Shown here one piece after another: positions 54,110-64,000 of a stretch of DNA of 64,000 nucleotides. Within the stretch, counting starts at the first letter, position 1; each line of letters starts with the position of its first letter. Both the position numbers and the translations under genes were made by a program. The stretch comes from Blumeriella jaapii (taxonomy: Eukaryota > Ascomycota > Leotiomycetes > Helotiales > Drepanopezizaceae). The notes under the pieces are model-generated. The model did no database searches, was not told where the DNA came from, and saw only the letters and a program-made list of their open reading frames with translations. The stretch spans positions 877,501 through 941,500 of the forward strand of contig VWND01000007.1 in the NCBI GenBank assembly GCA_009599575.1, given 5' to 3'.

Positions 54110-54382
54110 GATTCCCAATTTCGTGGATGATCGTGTACGGAGGGGCGACGCGCTGTGATAGTGAAAATACCTTGAGAGGTTGCTTACATGGAAGCGAGAG
54201 GCTGAGGCTTGCGGGGAGCTAGTCAGGGACACTCAGTGACAGCCTCGAGACAGCATCATCACAGCCTCGGCAATATTTTTTCAAGCTCATCCCATGAGAT
54301 CTCGACAACCAATCGTGAAAAAGGGACTTTCCTTGTTCTTATCACACCTCAGTCTCTTGCAAGCTGAAAAGCTTTGCGTCCC
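54110..54382. promoter_or_regulatory. Compact divergent promoter between Rpr2-like gene and DBR1
   Basis: Only 273 bp separate the two divergent start codons, so regulatory elements are probably shared. I see no TATA box and none of the TACAGTAC clusters common elsewhere. AATCGTGAAAAAGGGACTT lies near 54312. Confidence 0.5.
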
Positions 54383-56196
54383 ATGATGAACCCTGCACTG
54401 AGTGAAGCACAAGGTTTGCGAATCGCGGTCGAGGGTTGTGTAAGGCCCGAACATTCAAGTCTTTTCTTTCATATCTAACACCTTTCCAGGGCCACGGCAC
54501 TTTAGATGCGATCTACGCAGCCGTAGGTAAAGCTTGCGAGGCCAGAGGATGGGATGGCGTTGACCTCCTCATAATTGGAGGGGATTTTCAGGCAAGCTAG
54601 ACCACGCGATGAGCCAGAATACAGGACTAACAGTCGCAGTCAGTGCGAAATGCTTCCGACCTCACTGTTATGTCATGTCCGGTGAAATATCGAGAAATCG
54701 GGGACTTCCATGCCTATTACAGCGGCGCTTCCACAGCTCCATACCTTACCATATTCGTCGGAGGCAACCATGAGGCAAGTAGCCATCTTTGGGAACTCTT
54801 CTATGGAGGATGGGTCGCACCAAACATATATTATATGGGAGCTGCGAATGTGATCAGGCTAGGAGGGGTACGGATCGCAGGCATGTCGGGAATCTGGAAG
54901 GGATACAACTTCGACAAGACACACTATGAACGACTGCCATACAGTCAAGACGACGTCAAGTCAATTTACCATGTCCGTGAGATCGATGTCCGGAAATTGC
55001 GTCAACTGAGCACCCAAGTCGACATTGGGATCAGCCACGATTGGCCCCGAGCGATTGAGAACTTTGGCAACGCAAAAGCTCTGTGGCGTGCGAAGCCGGA
55101 TTTTGAACGGGAGTCGAGGGATGGCTCACTAGGAAGTAAAGCTGCTACGATAGTCATGAATCGCCTCCGGCCTCCATATTGGTTTGCTGCCCATATGCAC
55201 TGCAAGTTCGCCGCTACCAAGACCTACGACGATATCCCAAAGCCTCATGGTGCCCCGGCTCAAGCTCCGGCTCCCGCTGTCACTCACAGTGCCCCGGTTT
55301 CTGTACAGTCTGTGGCGCCGGTACTGGCTCACAATTCAGATGAAATAGATCTTGACATGGACGACGACGAGGGGACCCCGACTCAGCCGGTTGCGTCGGA
55401 CGGTACTGCTCTCGCCAATCAAGACGAGATATCCTTAGACGACGAATCGAACCATGTACCCACAACGTCCTCTGTACCTTCAGATGTCAGAGCACAGCTG
55501 CCCGCAACCTTTGCAAGACCAGGGCTAGCGACCCAAACCCAACCTGAAGATCCAATACCAGCAGGTATCACGAACAAGACTGTTCGGTTTCTAGCACTAG
55601 ACAAATGCCTACCTGGTCGGAAGTTCCTTCAATTGCTCGAAGTCCGCCCATCCAATCCCGCCGAGACATCCTCGGTCTCAAATGGCTCACGACCGAAGCC
55701 CAAGTTCGAGTACGACCCGGAATGGCTAGCCATAACCAGAGTCTTCGCTCCCCACATCATACTCGGAAGCAAGGATGCGCGCAATCCGTCTGACATTGGA
55801 GTAGCCGGGTACCGTCCCCTGATCGAGCAAGAGCAGGCCTGGATCGAGGAGAACGTCGTCAAGAAGGGGAAGCTGGGCATTCCCGAGAACTTTACCTTGA
55901 CAGCACCTGCATTTGTGGTTGGGACGCCCGAGATCGTGGATGAGGGGCCACTTGAATACAACAATCCTCAGATGCAAGTCTTCTGCGACCTCGTAGGCAT
56001 CGAAAACAAGTTCTTTGCCACGGATGAGGAGCGAGAGGAGAGAATGCGAAATGGACCGCGTCCGTCCACAGCACGGCCTCACGGCGGATTTGTTAAACGC
56101 GGTACCTGGGGCCGAGGTGGTCGAGGGGGTGGAGGTGGCCGGGGATACGGTAGAGGTGGCGGAGGACGTGGCCGAGGTGGTGGAGGGGGAAGATGA
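54383..56196 (+). CDS. DBR1: RNA lariat debranching enzyme
   Basis: Exons 54383-54439, 54490-54591 and 54640-56196 give 571 residues. Intron 1 is 50 nt GT-AG. Intron 2 (54592-54639, 48 nt) has a GC donor (CAG|GCAAGC), a GACTAAC branch point and two in-frame acceptors (at 54633 and 54639). The metallophosphoesterase motifs are complete: EGCGHG (about 17-22), GGDFQ (49-53), GGNHE (near 94), SHDWP (near 185) and AHMH (near 238). NHEASSHLWELFYGGWVAPN and NIYYMG are hallmark Dbr1 blocks. The enzyme cleaves the 2'-5' bond of excised intron lariats. The C-terminal Dbr1 domain (LDKCLPGRKFLQLLE, EYDPEWLAI) is followed by a Gly/Arg tail of about 30 residues. An acidic linker separates the two domains. 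Confidence 0.95.
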
Positions 56197-57654
56197 ACGG
56201 GTAGGGAGGGGCTGGTGATCGGAGAAGGACCGGAGTTGCTGTTGTTTTCCAGAGATACCCCTTGTTTGCAGTGGTACGTAGGATCTGATGCCGCATTCCA
56301 CATTGCTTTTGATCAGCTTCGGTGCGGCCGGTGATCACCCCCCATCTCAAGAACAAGATCAGGTTTGCTCTCTAGGTGTTCTGCTGGAAGGGGTGATACT
56401 GGCAGAAGGCGTTTAACCGCGCAACCGCGAGTGCCTCCCTGTAGGTGATGGCAGTGACGAATCCGGCCCGCTTCCGAGTCCTGTGTTCTCGAAGGGTTCC
56501 TGTGGGCCTGATCGCGGAAGATGTCACGCTTCCCCCGCAAAGGGCCGGATTGTTGGGTTGGGGTCATCCGAGGCGTAACGAGGCTCGATGCCCGTCATCA
56601 CTCGGGACCGTCATGGGTCTTGCGGTCATACCTGCTAGATGGATCGTATGGCGCGCTTGCCTGCCTTCGCCTCCGGACTGAGTGAACTCTTGAAGAGACT
56701 TTCAAGAGATGGAGGGAGAGGGGGTGGATGTTCCTTGGAGATACCCGCGAATCAACAGAGAATGTCTTGGCACCTGTTGCACCATAGTACAGTACCGTAG
56801 CCACGTGACTGAGCGGGTGCGACTCACGTTCAGGGGCGGTGAAGCAACTTGCCCGGGACCCGGCCAAGGATGTGGTCCTGCTGCAGAAAGGTGGGGTGCC
56901 AGTCTGGGCCTTCTGGGCCTTCCATCACGGGTCTGAAACCATTTCAACGTCCGCTGCACATCCCCCGCATCCACGTGCATCTTTTGCCGGGTCCCGTGAC
57001 GTGGAGCACGGCGGAAAGATATCGCGGAGCCCCTTCTCTTCTTCTTCTTATCTCTCTCACTTGCATTCTTCGTTCAAGCAAAGCAAAGCACCATAAAACA
57101 AAACGATCAACTCCCTTCAATCAGCATTCAGCATGGTCATTGGGCGCCTTCTTTACCCGCACACTTCCTCCGTCGCGCTCACATCAATCCTCCGGTGAAA
57201 GATCTCTAGCGGCCCGCTTATGCTATTTTAGAAAGTCGAAGTCCAAGTAAGTAAAGTCAAGACAGCCGTGGGCGAATCAGAACCACCGCCGTCACCACTC
57301 GTTGCTAAACTCTACATACGACACCCTTGGCTTGAAAGCTTGCAACCTGGCTCCGCAAAGACCCTCAAGACCCTTTGCGAGCAGCTGCATTCTTGACCCG
57401 GAGATACAGTACCAACTAATTGAAGCATAAAGAGTCCCGCTTGCCGCCGCCGCCTCCTCTGCACTTCCGACTGAATGGCTCTCCAGGTCGAACTCACTTT
57501 CCATCAACGGAGCTGCGTTTCCTTTCTTCTTAATCATTGACCCAGAGCCAGGCGCTTTGGGGGCCCAACCCTGCCCATCTAGATCGACGTGTGCTTGTGA
57601 ATTGCTCGAGCAAACCCCGGACTCGTAACGGGGGCTACCTAGCCTTCACTCATC
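56197..57654. promoter_or_regulatory. DBR1-PHO81 intergenic region with CACGTG boxes
   Basis: CACGTG occurs at 56812-56817 and 56972-56977, about 840 and 680 bp upstream of the PHO81 start. In yeast and Neurospora CACGTG is the binding core for the phosphate regulator Pho4/NUC-1, and yeast PHO81 is a target of that pathway. Binding here is inference. A single TACAGTAC-type motif lies near 56787. No gene is seen. Confidence 0.45.
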
Positions 57655-60600
57655 ATGAAGTTCGGACGCCAGTAAGTCAATCGCACACCTGCCGGGTGCT
57701 GGTACTTGTGTGTCGGTATCATGTCTAATCGGGTTCTCGCAGCCTTCTCCGTACCCAGCTCCCCGAGTGGTCTGCCTTCTACATCAACTACAAAGGATTG
57801 AAGAAGCTCATCAAGGCTGCTGCCACAACCTTCAAGTCAGGGGCAGAGCCGGATTTGGCTGGTATGATACGCATGCACCTCTGATCTCCTGAGCTTAGCT
57901 AACGAGCTTCCAAGAATTCTTCTATACTTTGGACCGGAACCTCGAAGACGTGAACGACTTCTACAACAAAAAGCTTGGTGAGGCGGCCCGCAGACTGAAT
58001 CTACTGAAGGATCGATACGGCTCATCAAAAGATGCCTTGGAGCCGTTGGATCTCCACGATGTTGAAGAGCTGAGGGGCGCTCTCTTGGAGCTTCGCGACC
58101 AGCTGAGGAAGCTGCAATGGTTTGGAGACCTGAACCGGAGAGGCTTCATCAAGATCACCAAGAAGCTTGACAAGAAGGTTCCGAATATCTGCACAAAGGA
58201 GAGTTATTTGGCATCAAAGGTAGACTTGAAGCCGTTCGCTACCAACGTCGGTGTCGAAGGGCTGAAGACAATTATCAATGGCCTGTTGTCGATGCTGGGA
58301 GAAATCCAGGACCGTGCCGATGCGAATGATGTCCAATCCGTTCACTCGACACATTCTATCAAACGAGTCTCTTCGAGATCCATCCTCAACCTGCCCAAGG
58401 GTCTCCTTGACACCGTCGACCAAGCTATCAGAAATGATGACGTGCCAACCTTGAAGGAATCTCTGGCAGAGGCCGATTTGGAGCCGAAGGACCCTGCAAT
58501 GCAGAAGTTGCTTGTCAGCTTGTTGCAGCGGTCTATCTCATGCAAATCCAAGCAGTCTATCAGCTATCTTCTGAAGCACATCGGATCATTGGATGAGACG
58601 GATGACATCAACAAGCGTAATTGCATCCACCGTTTGGTCATTTCCATCGGAAGAGCAAAGTCTCCCAGATCAGGGCAGCAGATGACTGCAACTCTTCTGA
58701 CTGCCGACCAAAACGAGACCATGTTTCTCACACCTGCAGCATCTCCCCCTCTCGGTCCTGTTCCACGCGATCTCACAGAGCTCTCCTTGCTAAGCATAGA
58801 TGACAAACACGTGGGAATTTTGGAATACGTTCTGCAAAACTTGGAGCCGCATCAGCGTACTGCGTTAGCGTCGAGAGATAGCCATGGTCGATTTCCCCTT
58901 CACTATGCAGCCCAGTTTGGGTTCGTAATTATCTGCAACATCGTCATGAAATACATGCAGGATTGGGGCCAATTCAATGTCGAGAACGGCATTGATGCAC
59001 CGGAATGGCAAGACAATGATGGGCAGGCTCCTTTACATCTGAGTGTTGTTGGAGGTCATGCCTTGGCCACTCAGGCTCTTCTAAAAGGAGAGAACTGGCA
59101 AGGCCATAGTGATCAAAAGGCTGCCATGAGACGAGACATCTCAAAATCCAGTGCTGTTCTGGCCATGGCTACCAAGGCAAACTTCACGGAGATTGTCAAG
59201 TTGCTAGTAGACGCTGGAGTCGACATCAATTGGCAAGACTCGGCTGGTGAAACTGCTCTACACATTGCTGCGAGATTCGGACACAAGGGTTGCGCCGAAA
59301 TCCTGCTTGAAGGTACTGACGACCAGAAGATTATTGTTGACCCGACTGAGAAGACCTTCTGTTGGACTCCCCTTCACATAGCCTCTGTCGATGGGCACCT
59401 CTCGATCGTGGAGCTGCTCATTGCAGCTGGTGCTGATATCAACAAATCCGATGTTTCTGGCTGGCTAGCGAGGGAGCATGCGGCTTTACGCGGCCATATT
59501 GCGATCGCCAGGAAGCTCGCAGAGGCGGGCACAGCGATCTCGAGTCCTTTGTCAATTGCTTCTACTGGTACCCTCTCATCGTCTCCACCAGCCTTGTCGT
59601 CGATTGGAGCTGCTCGTTCCCAGAAGACAAAGGTGGAGGTTACAGAGCCGGTCAAGACGTTCGGTCATCGCTACCTCACCAACGAGAGTATGATTCTTGT
59701 CAGTCTAGGCTCCATGGATATGCGAAAGAACGTCCCGGCAGTCAAACTCGACAAGATTCCCATCGCTGAAGCTCATTCCACGCAACTCGATACCGCTCTC
59801 TCGGTCATCGTTAGCGCGAAAGGAGCACAGGGCGAGCCATCTACCATCGACCTCCCGGTCCCGGACAACATATCAACAGAGCCGATCGTGTTCACGGCTG
59901 TTGATTCTTCGCAGGTCAAGCTGTACTTCGACATTGTGCCAACCTATTCTGGTCATCAGGATCACAAGGTTGGTAGAGGTGTTGCGATTTTGGGCAGCAT
60001 CAAGCAAACTATCGGGATCTCGCGAATGAATCTACAAGGAGATGTGAGCGTTCCGATCATGAGCACAGACCTTGAGGTCATCGGGACTGTCAACTTCAAC
60101 TTCTTGATCATCAAGCCCTTTTTCCACCCAAACATGTCGATTACGACGAAGCACACCTACTGGAAGGAGGTAGCTTCAACCATGATCATTGGCCATAGAG
60201 GTCTGGGAAAGAACGTTACTTCGAACAGATCTCTGCAGCTCGGGGAGAACACCATTCAGTCCTTTATTGCAGCAACCAACCTGGGCGCTAGTTATGTCGA
60301 ATTCGATGTTCAACTTACCAAGGATCACGTTCCAGTCATTTACCACGACTTTCTGGTCAGCGAGACCGGGATCGATGCACCTGTTCATACCCTCACCGCA
60401 GAGCAATTCCTCCACGTCAATGACGCTTCACCTAGGGTTTCTCGACCTCCCACGCCGCCACACGATAATCCTCAAATGCGTGTTGTACGGGGTACAGACC
60501 GGGTCCGCTCATTGTCCACGGGTCATCTGCTGCCTGATCTTATGGCGGAGAAGATGAAGCACACCCGCGACTTCAAGGAGAAAGGATACAAGGCGAACAC

Positions 60601-61285
60601 TCGCGGAAATTTCATCCAGGCGCCTTTCACCACTCTCGAGGAGATGTTCCTGAAGCTAGAGGAGCATGTAGGCTTCAATATCGAGATGAAGTATCCCATG
60701 TTGCACGAGTCCGAAGATCACGACATGGACGTTTACGCGGTTGAGCTGAACACCTTCTGTGATACTGTGCTTAAGAAGGTGTATGACTTGTGCAAGAAGC
60801 GCAAGATCATCTTTAGCAGTTTCAATCCTGACATCTGCCTTTTGTTGAGCTTCAAGCAACCCAGCATTCCTGTCCTGTTCCTGACGGATGCGGGTACCAG
60901 TCCAGTTGGCGATATCCGGGCCAGCAGTCTCCAGGAGGCTATCCGCTTTGCGAGTCGCTGGAATCTGCTGGGCGTCGTCAGTGCTGCGGAACCTCTTTGT
61001 AACAGCCCTAGATTGGTGAAGGTAGTAAAGGACAGTGGCTTAGTGTGTGTCAGTTATGGCACTCTAAACAACGACGAGGAGAAAGTCGATGTAAGTTTGA
61101 CAATCGACATCGCATTAGCAACGCTAACGGCAGAATAGCAACAAGTTAGAGAGGGGATCGATGCAGTCATTGTTGACAACGTTCTCAAGATCTATAAGGG
61201 TATGTCGAAGAATGCTGCGAAGTTAACGGACGCAACTCTCGATGCTGCAAAATTGAGCAACGGGGTCGATACAATGGACGTCTAG
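57655..61285 (+). CDS. PHO81: Phosphate-system regulator, Pho81/NUC-2 type
   Basis: Exons 57655-57671, 57743-57861, 57915-61090 and 61139-61285 join in phase (introns 71, 53 and 48 nt) into 1152 residues. The order is SPX domain (about 1-200; MKFGRH, YINYKGLKKLIKAA and the basic phosphate-binding helix GFIKITKKLDKK near 122), ankyrin repeats (about 365-560; GRFPLHYAAQFG, GETALHIAARFGHKG, WTPLHIASVDGHLSIVELL), a C2-like linker (about 630-790) and a glycerophosphodiester phosphodiesterase-type domain (about 802-1100; IGHRGLGKN, GENTIQSF, EFDVQLTKDHVPVIYHDF). This architecture is that of Pho81/NUC-2, which inhibits the Pho80-Pho85 kinase on phosphate starvation. The 17 nt first exon encodes the SPX start and fixes the start codon. 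CACGTG boxes lie upstream. Confidence 0.95.
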
Positions 61286-62000
61286 ATCAGGGGTTTGGAG
61301 TTTCTAGCTACATCGGAGGAGCATACGCATACAATGGTTACTGGGAGGCTGATCTTGGGTTCTTCTTCGACCGGCGTTGGTGGTCCTTTTCTGGGAGTTG
61401 AGAAGGGGCCTCTGGGTGCATCTAGATGCGTTCCTAGGGTCGTGATTGCATTGTAAAATAGCAATGCCGTCCGATACATACTGGATATCGGGTCGATCTC
61501 TGAAAGATCGAAAGGCGTTGACCGGCAGTGGCACTCGAAACATACTGGGCATTCAGCCTCATGAAATGGGAATCTTACTTGAGTCTGTGGTCTACTCGTC
61601 GTAACGTTGGGGAGTGACTCGCTTAGACCAAAACAGAGGGGTAAATCCCGTGCTCATCTCGGGCTCGAGCATGGATTCATGCACGAGGCCAGCAGTTTAA
61701 CATACTAGGCAGAGAACAGTACCTGTAGAAGCTATCGGCTCGAGTGATGCTTGATGTTCATTCCATTGGCAAAGCGCATGGAGATTTTGCTGCTGCATCA
61801 GGTGCCTGGATTGTCAGTCAGCCTTTTGCGTGCCCCGCTAGGAGCGGCCCTAACGTCATTGGATCGAACAGCTTGGGCCGCGCGCCTGAAACGACACAGG
61901 TCCAGCTTCAAACTACACCACTTCATCGCTCTCCGGCCAAACAAACATCTCGAGAGTGAGAGCTGTCCGCAGACCGATTTCTCTGCGTAGACGGCCCAGC
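61286..62000. other. Intergenic, no gene seen
   Basis: This holds the PHO81 3' flank and VPS24 5' flank. Short frames near 61744-61990 show no domain and overlap one another. Confidence 0.55.
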
Positions 62001-62772
62001 ATGGAATCCCTCAAAGCCGTGTTCTTCAAGCCCGATCCCCAGGCCCAAGTAAGCATCTCTCGATCCCCTGACCAGACAGACAGACCAGCACGTCTAACAC
62101 ATCCCCCCCCTCTCCTCGCAGGTACGGAAATGCAACCAGCTCATCCGGGCCAACACGCGCAAGCTCGACCGGGACATCACGAACATGAAGCTGGCGGAGA
62201 ACAAGGCCAAGACGCTCATCATCCAGGCGAACCGGCGGGCGCAGCGCAACCCAGCGCAGGCGGCGCAGGCCGAGAAGGACATCCGGGTCTTCGCGCGCGA
62301 GCTGCTCCGCACGCGGCGGCAGCACGGCCGGCTCGTGACGTCCAAGGCGCAGCTCAACAGCGTGGCGATGCAGGTCTCGGAGGCGTTCGCGGTGCGCAAG
62401 ATCGAGGGCAGCATCCGCAGCTCGGTCGGCATCATGCGCGACGTCAACAGCCTCGTGCGCCTGCCGGAGCTGATGGGCACCATGCGCGAGCTGAGCCAGG
62501 AGCTCGTCAAGGCCGGCATCATCGAGGAGATGGTCGGCGACAGCTTGCCCGACGATCTGGCGGCCGAGGAGGAGGACGAGGAGGCCGAGGGCGAGGTCGA
62601 TAAGGTGCTCGGTGAGATCCTGGCGGATAAGATGGGTAGGGTGCCGGCGAACAAGACGCCGAGCTTGCCTGAGCCCGTTAGGCAGCCGGTGCCGCAGGAG
62701 GACGAGGAGGACGAGGACGCGGAGGCTATGCTCGATCAGATGAGGGGGAGGCTGGAAGCGCTCAAGAGCTGA
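62001..62772 (+). CDS. VPS24: ESCRT-III subunit Vps24 (CHMP3)
   Basis: Exons 62001-62048 and 62122-62772 (73 nt GT-AG intron) encode 232 residues, the normal family size. The basic N-terminal half (VRKCNQLIRANTRKLDRDI, LIIQANRRAQRNP) forms the membrane-binding helical hairpin. The middle (SEAFAVRKIEGSIRSSVGIM, LMGTMRELSQELVKAGIIEE) is a strong Vps24 signature. The acidic C-terminal part ends in EAMLDQMRGRLEALKS, fitting the MIM1 motif (D/E..L..RL..L) that binds the Vps4 ATPase. It acts on endosomes in multivesicular-body sorting. Codon use is notably GC-rich at third positions compared with PHO81 next door. Confidence 0.93.
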
Positions 62773-63504
62773 GGAGGGGAGGGACTGTGGAGCTGAGGAG
62801 CTGAGAGGCCGAGTGGGTGGTGTATCGTCACTCTGGGTTTTCTGGCATAAGGGCACGGAGTTACGGGGTGGGATGGGATGGGATGGGATGGAATCGGGAT
62901 GGAAACTGCACATTGGGCGTTATCTGAGAGTGACTGAGAGAATCATTTTGCCTAGAAGGCTTCTTCTAAACTATTCCGTGCAACGAGGCGTGGTTTTCAG
63001 TCCGTACATCTGCTTGCTCGGGGAGGTACCTAAGAGCTCTCTCTCTTTCTCCTCTCTCTCTTCACCAATCACTTCGTACCGTGTACAACATCTTTCTCAT
63101 CTCAACCGGGAAATCAACATCACGTTTTTTTTTTCTTTTCTTCTTTTTCTTAGCTCTTACTGTTCTATATCATTCATTCAATCAATCATTCAATCATTCA
63201 TTCATTCATTCATTCTTCTTCTCACTTTTTCCTCGGCATCATTCATTCAATCAATCATTCAATCATTCTTCATTCATTCACTTCTTCTCTTTTCCTCGGC
63301 ATCTCTTTCTCTCCAAGCTGAGCCTGCTTCCGACACGATAGCGACAGCAGCCTGCTCGTTCGTCAGCAGGGATACGGCAGGTATGTACTGTAGGTAGGTA
63401 GGGATGGTACTGTGCTTTACTGTACTGTAGGTACAGTAGGTATTCCACTCTTGGTGCGAGCATTCCATCCATCCATCCTTTCTTTCTTTCTTTCTTTCTT
63501 TCTT

Positions 63505-63535
<31 letters not shown>

Positions 63536-64000
63536 TTTTCCATCCTTCTGTTCTTTCTTTCTTGAGCTGCTACCAGCCAGGACGAGCTCAGTTTCAACAA
63601 ACACCACCACACCGAGTCGGAAATCTCCCCGGGGTGACTGACATGTGTGTGTGTGTATCTTCACATCTGCATGTATGTATATATATATAATATAGTGTGT
63701 GTATCTATCTACGTATGCTATCCCTGTCCAGCCAGCTCTTCCAAATCGGTGCGGGCGGTTCATGTCGTCCGTTATGTACCTATATACCTAAGGTACCCAA
63801 CCACCTACAGTACCTAGGTATCTACCCACCCATCTACCTACCTACCTACTGTACTGTACTGTACTGTACCTACCTATACCTCTTTCTCCGCCCAATGAGC
63901 TGAGCTCAGCGCCCCTCGCCCGGCTATCTTACTAAATCTACATACGTATAAATACAGATCATACATAATCTGCACGAATTTACAGAGTCAGCGCTCCTGC
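62773..64000. other. Intergenic with CATT, TTTC and TACTG repeats
   Basis: This contains GATGG repeats (62871-62890), CATT arrays (63172-63215 and 63240-63280), TTTC arrays (63478-63533), a TACTG array (63849-63868) and TACC runs. No gene is supported. Confidence 0.65.

Overview
The window looks like nuclear DNA of a filamentous ascomycete (Pezizomycotina). Reading frames are broken by 48-73 nt introns with CTAAC-type branch points. The genes are fungal families: an AreA-type GATA-like/DUF3295 protein, an LDB19-type arrestin, a NUC-2/Pho81 protein, Sen54, Dbr1, Zpr1 and Vps24. One transposon block carries a repeat-induced point mutation (RIP) signature. I could not fix the genus. Layout: (i) 1-7.1 kb is gene-poor and microsatellite-rich, saturated with the pentamer TACTG/CAGTA (runs of GTACTGTAC). 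(ii) 7.16-17.28 kb is a nested transposon cluster. Two inverted copies of a ~530 bp terminal-inverted-repeat element flank a third repeat-ended element. The second copy is split by a 7905 bp, AT-rich, RIP-degraded Ty3/gypsy chromovirus with 294 bp LTRs and a mutated 5 bp target duplication. That chromovirus is itself split by an almost unmutated 1442 bp non-autonomous LTR element with 242 bp LTRs (one mismatch) and a perfect CATTT target duplication. (iii) 17.3-25.6 kb is again gene-poor low-complexity DNA. (iv) 25.6-27.4 kb holds the GATA-like/DUF3295 gene. (v) 27.4-37.0 kb has no convincing protein gene but holds an intron-containing tRNA-Leu(UAG), a 170 bp GAA tract, a dispersed-repeat copy and a perfect 25 bp hairpin. 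(vi) 37-63 kb is the gene-rich part: cyclophilin Cyp10/PPIL3 (-), LDB19-like arrestin (+), a decayed coiled-coil gene (-), Sen54 (+), an unrecognised protein with a duplicated domain (+), Zpr1 (-, with a one-base frameshift), an Rpr2/Snm1-type RNase P/MRP subunit (-), Dbr1 (+, with a GC-AG intron), Pho81/NUC-2 (+) and Vps24 (+). Several neighbours act in RNA processing: Sen54 in tRNA intron excision, the Rpr2/Snm1 protein in RNase P/MRP, Dbr1 in lariat debranching, and Cyp10/PPIL3 as a spliceosome-associated cyclophilin. The Rpr2-like gene and DBR1 are divergent across about 270 bp. Whether this grouping means anything is not shown by the sequence. Pho81 and Vps24 are phosphate sensing and ESCRT-III functions. 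The most interesting non-gene structures are the three-layer transposon nest, the small LTR element sharing its 3' polypurine end with the chromovirus it landed in, and a three-copy dispersed repeat (81-300, 34770-35022 inverted, 50696-50790) whose copies differ by RIP-type changes.
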